NCBI RefSeq assembly: GCF_001456115.1
Contig: NZ_CP013264.1
Location: forward strand, 852,001-916,000
Length of the DNA: 64,000 bases
Direction of reading: 5' to 3'
DNA from: Sphingobium baderi
Lineage (GTDB): Bacteria > Pseudomonadota > Alphaproteobacteria > Sphingomonadales > Sphingomonadaceae
This document shows positions 60,399 through 64,000 of this stretch, one piece after another. The position numbers were made by a program, and so were the translations under genes. How positions within the stretch are numbered: the first letter of the stretch is position 1; each line of letters begins with the position of its first letter. The notes under the pieces are model-generated. The model was not told where the DNA came from. It saw nothing but the letters and a program-made list of their open reading frames with translations, and made no database searches.

Positions 60399-61409
60399 CT
60401 AGAAGAGGGGTAAGACCGTACCGATGTTCCTGTCCTCAGCCCTGTTGAGGATCGCCTTTGCGCAGGCGATATCATCGATCGCCATGCCCATCGGATTCAG
60501 CAGAATGATTTCATCATCCGTCTCGCGACCGGGCTTGGACCCGACGATGATCTCGCCAAGTTCTGCATGCAGTTGCTCGCGCGAAAACTCGCCTGCTTCG
60601 ACCAGCAGGTTGATGATCTTCTTTTCGCGGTTGGACTGGTCCCAGTCATCGACAACGACCTTGTCGACCTTGAGGAACACATCGCGTTCCACATCCATGA
60701 TCGAAACGTTGGCCAGGAACGTGCCTTTGCTGAGCCAGTCGAAAGCGAGATAGGGCTTGTCGGTCACGGTGCAGGTGATCACCACCGGACAGTCGCGAAC
60801 TGCTGCTTCCGCGCTTTTCGTGACGGCAATGACGAGGTCGCCGAAGCGCTGGCTAAGCCGGGCGGCAAGCGCGTGCGCGGCCTCTTCGCGTAGATCGAAC
60901 AGCCGCAGTGTCTTCACGCCCGCGAACTGCTGGAGCAACATCTGGGCCTGCCGTTCGGCAATCGGCCCGCAGCCGATGATCGCGGCTTCCTCGAAGTTCT
61001 TTCGCGCCAGGTGCCGTGTCGCGACGCCGGTGACGGCCGCGGTCCGCATCGCGCTTAGAAGTCCGCCTTCCATGATCGCTATGGGATAGTTGGTCTCCGG
61101 ATCGTTGAGCACGATGACGGCACTCGCCCGCTCCATCCCTCTTCTGGCCGGGTTGTCGTGCTTGGAGCCAATCCATTTGAGCCCCGCAACGGGTTGCGCG
61201 CCGCCGATCCAGGCCGGCATGGCAATGATGCGATCCGCGATATGCTGGGTACTGGGGCTGCGCAGATAGGGTTTGAGCGGCTGTACGAAGTCGCCGGCGG
61301 CATGGCTGCGGAAGCCCGCCTCGATCGCGCTCATATAGAGATCCGAATGGTCCCCACCGAGCGCAGCGACGTCCGAACGGGACAAGTATCGCAGAGTAGC
61401 CGTTGTCAT
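60399..61409 (-). CDS. sbnB: SbnB-like N-(2-amino-2-carboxyethyl)-glutamate dehydrogenase
   Basis: A 336-residue member of the ornithine cyclodeaminase/mu-crystallin family: FVQPLKPYLRSP, DRIIAMPAWIG, VAGLKWIGSKHDNP, AIIGCGPIAERQAQMLL (Rossmann) and DWDQSNREKKIIN. With SbnA it yields L-2,3-diaminopropionate plus 2-oxoglutarate. The ATG at 61409 overlaps the SbnA-like stop and has GGGGG upstream. Confidence 0.88.
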   Translation of the reverse strand: MTTATLRYLSRSDVAALGGDHSDLYMSAIEAGFRSHAAGDFVQPLKPYLRSPSTQHIADRIIAMPAWIGGAQPVAGLKWIGSKHDNPARRGMERASAVIVLNDPETNYPIAIMEGGLLSAMRTAAVTGVATRHLARKNFEEAAIIGCGPIAERQAQMLLQQFAGVKTLRLFDLREEAAHALAARLSQRFGDLVIAVTKSAEAAVRDCPVVITCTVTDKPYLAFDWLSKGTFLANVSIMDVERDVFLKVDKVVVDDWDQSNREKKIINLLVEAGEFSREQLHAELGEIIVGSKPGRETDDEIILLNPMGMAIDDIACAKAILNRAEDRNIGTVLPLF

Positions 61410-62500
61410 ATCGCTGCCCCCTCCGACAGCATCGGGACGGGCAGAACATGGGCTGTTGGCATCCATGAAGACGCGGCCACGCTTGTGCTCCGGGAATGCC
61501 GCACGATCGATGGTCGTTCACCCAGCCGGCGGAAGGACGCTGCGAAAGGCCGCGTGAGGCGGCGTTCCTGGGCCGGCCAGTCGGGATCATAGACCGTATC
61601 GAGATAGCGTTCGCCGCGATCGGGCAGCAGGGTGACGATACATGATCCTTTGCGAAGGTTTGGGATCAGCTTGGCGATCGCCGCCATGACCGTGCCCGAC
61701 GAACCGCCAGCCAATATGCCCTGGCTTTCCGCGAGGCGGCGGCAGGCTAGCGTCGACTCCCAGTCCGTCGCATAGATGACGGCGTCCACCTCTGGCAGGG
61801 CGAGCTGCTCCGGCACGCGGCTCGCGCCGATGCCCGGGATCTGCCTGTTCCCGCCCGTCCCTCCGAAGATGACGGACCCTTCCAGATCGACCGCCACGAC
61901 CTCGATATTCGGCCAACGCTCGCGCAGACGACGCGCCAGGCCCATCAATGTCCCGCAGGTTGAGACGGCCGCGACCACATGCGTGGGCTCGACGGGCATC
62001 TCGCGGACGATCTCCTCACCGATCCCGTTGTAATGGGCGCGCCAATTATCAGGATTGGCATATTGGTTGAGCCAAACCGCGCCCGGAATGGTGCGCACCA
62101 GTTCATCCACCCGCCGGATGCGGGTGTGCAGATAACCGCCGCCCTCGTCCTTCTCCGTCACCAGATCGATCTGCCCGCCAAAGGCTTCGATGAGGCAGCG
62201 ATTGGCGGGGGCAAGGTTGGGATCGACCACGGCGGTGAAGGGAATGCCCTCCCGCTTGGCGATCATGGCGAGCGCTATGGCGAGATTGCCGGATGAACTC
62301 TCCACAAGGTGGCTTTCTGATGTGATCCTGCCCGCGGCCAATGCCTGCGACACCATGTAGTGCGCGGTGCGATCCTTCACGCTGCCGCCGACATTCAGCA
62401 TTTCGAGCTTTGCGAAGACCGGAACCTCGTCCGGCGGAAACATGCGGTCCAGAGCAACAAGCGGCGTGTTGCCGACGGACAGTTCTGCTGAAGATTGCAT
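61406..62500 (-). CDS. sbnA: SbnA-like N-(2-amino-2-carboxyethyl)-glutamate synthase
   Basis: A 364-residue PLP enzyme of the cysteine synthase fold: SVGNTPLVALDR, LEMLNVGGSVKDRTAHYMV with the PLP Lys, SSSGNLAIALAMIAKREGI, STCGTLMGLARRLRE and GGSSGTVMAAIA. In staphyloferrin B synthesis SbnA couples O-phosphoserine and glutamate. AGGAG lies five bases before the ATG at 62500; a longer upstream frame is not supported. First gene of the minus-strand siderophore operon. Confidence 0.9.
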   Translation of the reverse strand: MQSSAELSVGNTPLVALDRMFPPDEVPVFAKLEMLNVGGSVKDRTAHYMVSQALAAGRITSESHLVESSSGNLAIALAMIAKREGIPFTAVVDPNLAPANRCLIEAFGGQIDLVTEKDEGGGYLHTRIRRVDELVRTIPGAVWLNQYANPDNWRAHYNGIGEEIVREMPVEPTHVVAAVSTCGTLMGLARRLRERWPNIEVVAVDLEGSVIFGGTGGNRQIPGIGASRVPEQLALPEVDAVIYATDWESTLACRRLAESQGILAGGSSGTVMAAIAKLIPNLRKGSCIVTLLPDRGERYLDTVYDPDWPAQERRLTRPFAASFRRLGERPSIVRHSRSTSVAASSWMPTAHVLPVPMLSEGAAI

Positions 62501-62597
62501 TGCGGCTCCTTCCAATCGGATGGGCGTGCGGCGTCGTAGCCGCTGCGGGTAGTCAGGCCAGCTCGTGATTTTCCGGCCCGCTCTAATGACATAAAAT

Positions 62598-62624
62598 GAT
62601 TCGCTATTGCGAGTCAATTGCAAT
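62598..62624. promoter_or_regulatory. Overlapping Fur-like boxes in the divergent siderophore promoter
   Basis: ATTGCGAGTCAATTGCAAT (62606-62624) has 7 of 9 symmetric pairs, and an overlapping near-palindrome covers 62598-62615. The site lies between the divergent SbnA-like and ATP-grasp genes, so one repressor could shut off both. Confidence 0.5.
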
Positions 62625-62683
62625 AATAGCAGATCACTTGCCGACGAGCAGCGCTCGCAAAAACACGGACGAAAGGACTGTCG

Positions 62684-63895
62684 ATGCAGACCCTGATATT
62701 GCTGGCCCATGTGCCGACAGATGCGGTCAACGAGGGCTTTCTCCCGGCGGCGCGACGTCTCGGCCTCAGCGTGACCCTGCTTACCGACCAGGCGGAAGCA
62801 CATCGACACTACTTCTCAACCGACGACCGGCCGGCCTATCCTGACAGCATCATCGAATGCGATGTGTTCAATCCGGTCGCGGTCATCAGCGAAATCAGCC
62901 GCCATGCCGAGCGGCCCGCCGCCATCTTCTCGAACAGCGATCATCTGCAAACCAGCACCGCACTGGCGGCGGATTATTTTGGGCTGCCCGGCAAGGGCTG
63001 GAAAGTCACCTACCGGGCCAAAAACAAGGCAGCGATGCGCGAATGCTTACAAGATCAGGGGGTGGATCTGCTGTGGCACGCTGTGGTGACGAACGAAGAC
63101 GAAATCGCTCGTCTTTCCGCGATTCCCTTTCCTTGCGTGCTCAAACCTCGCGAAGGCGTTGGTAGCCAACTCGTGCGGTTGTGCGAGAACGAGGACGCGC
63201 TCGTCTCGCACAGCCGGCATGTCTGGAGCATGGAAGCAGGCCGCGCCATGCTGATCGAGGAATATATCGCGGGGGAACTCTACACGCTCGAAACCTTGGG
63301 CGATGGAGCGGACATCCTCGTTCTTGGGGGATTTCATGTCGCGTTGGGGCCGCCGCCAAATTTCGTCGAGATGGAGGGACGCTGGGGCAACTGGCTCACC
63401 CCTTCCCAGAGGGCCGAGGTGCTACGTCAGATCAAGGCGGTTGGGGTCGGCTTCGGATCCTGCCACACCGAGTTCGTGCTGACGGAAAAGGGGCCACGAC
63501 TCATTGAAATCAACTACCGGACGGTCGGCGACCATATGGAGTTCATGCTGGAGCACACCCTCGACCTCGCGCTGTTCGAAAAAATTCTACGCCTTCATCT
63601 CGGCGAGCAACTCGGTGCGACCCCTTTGGCAGGCAGGGCAGCCACGATCCGATATTTTCCAGCCGACAGGTCGGGACGGATTGCCTCGGCGCCAGGGGGT
63701 TTTCTTCGCAGGGATAACGAATTGCGCGTCGAATATCGTTCGCTCCGTAGCCTTGGCGAACATGTGGCCGTAACGAACTCCAACAAGGACTATCTGGGCG
63801 CTCTGAGCGTAAGTGCGCCTGACAACGCCATGCTGGAGAATGCGTTGAAGGAGGCGAGCGCAGCGCTGGTTTGGGATATTGATCCCGAAGGTTAG
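62684..63895 (+). CDS. ATP-grasp ligase (PvsA-like)
   Basis: A 403-residue ATP-grasp carboxylate-amine ligase: GKGWKVTYRAKNKAAMRECLQDQGVD, FPCVLKPREGVGSQLVRLC, MLIEEYIAGELYTLETLG and LIEINYRTVGDHMEF with the metal-binding Glu and Asn. PvsA of the vibrioferrin pathway is of this type. It is transcribed divergently from the rest of the cluster and would form an amide bond of the siderophore. AAAGGA precedes the ATG. Confidence 0.82.
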   Translation: MQTLILLAHVPTDAVNEGFLPAARRLGLSVTLLTDQAEAHRHYFSTDDRPAYPDSIIECDVFNPVAVISEISRHAERPAAIFSNSDHLQTSTALAADYFGLPGKGWKVTYRAKNKAAMRECLQDQGVDLLWHAVVTNEDEIARLSAIPFPCVLKPREGVGSQLVRLCENEDALVSHSRHVWSMEAGRAMLIEEYIAGELYTLETLGDGADILVLGGFHVALGPPPNFVEMEGRWGNWLTPSQRAEVLRQIKAVGVGFGSCHTEFVLTEKGPRLIEINYRTVGDHMEFMLEHTLDLALFEKILRLHLGEQLGATPLAGRAATIRYFPADRSGRIASAPGGFLRRDNELRVEYRSLRSLGEHVAVTNSNKDYLGALSVSAPDNAMLENALKEASAALVWDIDPEG

Positions 63896-63900
63896 TTATC

Positions 63901-64000
63901 GTGAATCGTGATGTGCTTCACGGTGGCGGCCTTGGCAGAACAAGACCGCGCGCCGTGAGCGCCCCGAAGTCGAGTGAACGCGCTTCTTCAGCCGGAGCCA
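63901..64000 (+). CDS. Possible start of a further gene, running off the window
   Basis: A GTG with GAAGG nine bases upstream opens a frame that stays open to the window edge (33 codons). The visible residues are basic and unlike a known domain. It might be the next gene of the ATP-grasp operon. Too short to judge. Confidence 0.25.
   Translation, partial: MNRDVLHGGGLGRTRPRAVSAPKSSERASSAGA

Overview
The window is about 64 kb of GC-rich DNA that looks like a large conjugative element (an ICE or megaplasmid segment) of an alphaproteobacterium, most likely a sphingomonad. The reasons are a RepA-type initiator followed by DUF2840, TraF-like S26 peptidase, DUF736, lytic transglycosylase and DUF3363 relaxase genes; a complete TraG/Trb mating-pair gene set; an HWE-family histidine kinase; RpoH-like and CIRCE heat-shock signals of alphaproteobacterial type; and high coding density with many 4-bp ATGA/GTGA overlaps. 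No rRNA, tRNA or CRISPR array was seen.

Layout. (1) 0-4.5 kb: a cluster I do not recognise as any named system. A minus-strand operon encodes an acyl-carrier-like protein, an XRE repressor, an ImmA/IrrE metallopeptidase fused to a chagasin-like cysteine-protease inhibitor domain, a papain-like C1 protease and a thymidylate-synthase-like enzyme. It converges with a MazG-like pyrophosphohydrolase and a uracil-DNA glycosylase. (2) 4.5-12 kb: element housekeeping genes (ParB-like, TIGR02391/HEPN-like, DUF736, DUF932), with an IS256-family element splitting the DUF932 gene. (3) 12-19.6 kb: regulators, the replication initiator with iteron-like repeats, and the mobilisation block ending in the relaxase. 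(4) 19.8-27.4 kb: a defence island with a four-gene type II CBASS operon (CD-NTase, E1-E2 Cap2, JAB Cap3, TM-SAVED effector), an AbiJ-like gene clipped by an IS5-family insertion, and a DUF3800 gene. (5) 28-37.3 kb: a stress-tolerance island (HWE kinase, DegP-like protease, HdeD, YccA, two Hsp20s, an NDUFS4-like protein, a Usg operon, GroES-GroEL). (6) 37.6-50.1 kb: traG and trbBCDEJKLFGI, with small accessory genes. (7) 50.1-63.9 kb: a LysR regulator and a siderophore locus combining staphyloferrin-B-type diaminopropionate genes (SbnA/SbnB-like) with a vibrioferrin-type set (ATP-grasp, two NIS synthetases, MFS, PLP decarboxylase), a TonB receptor and a divergent PanB-like enzyme.

How it fits together (inference). 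The conjugation backbone carries three kinds of cargo: anti-phage or stress-triggered systems, a proteostasis island and an iron-acquisition locus. The 18 kb between the relaxase and traG is wholly cargo and looks like an insertion hotspot. The least explained part is the 0-4.5 kb cluster, where a protease, its likely inhibitor, a repressor with an operator inside its own promoter and several nucleotide enzymes sit together.
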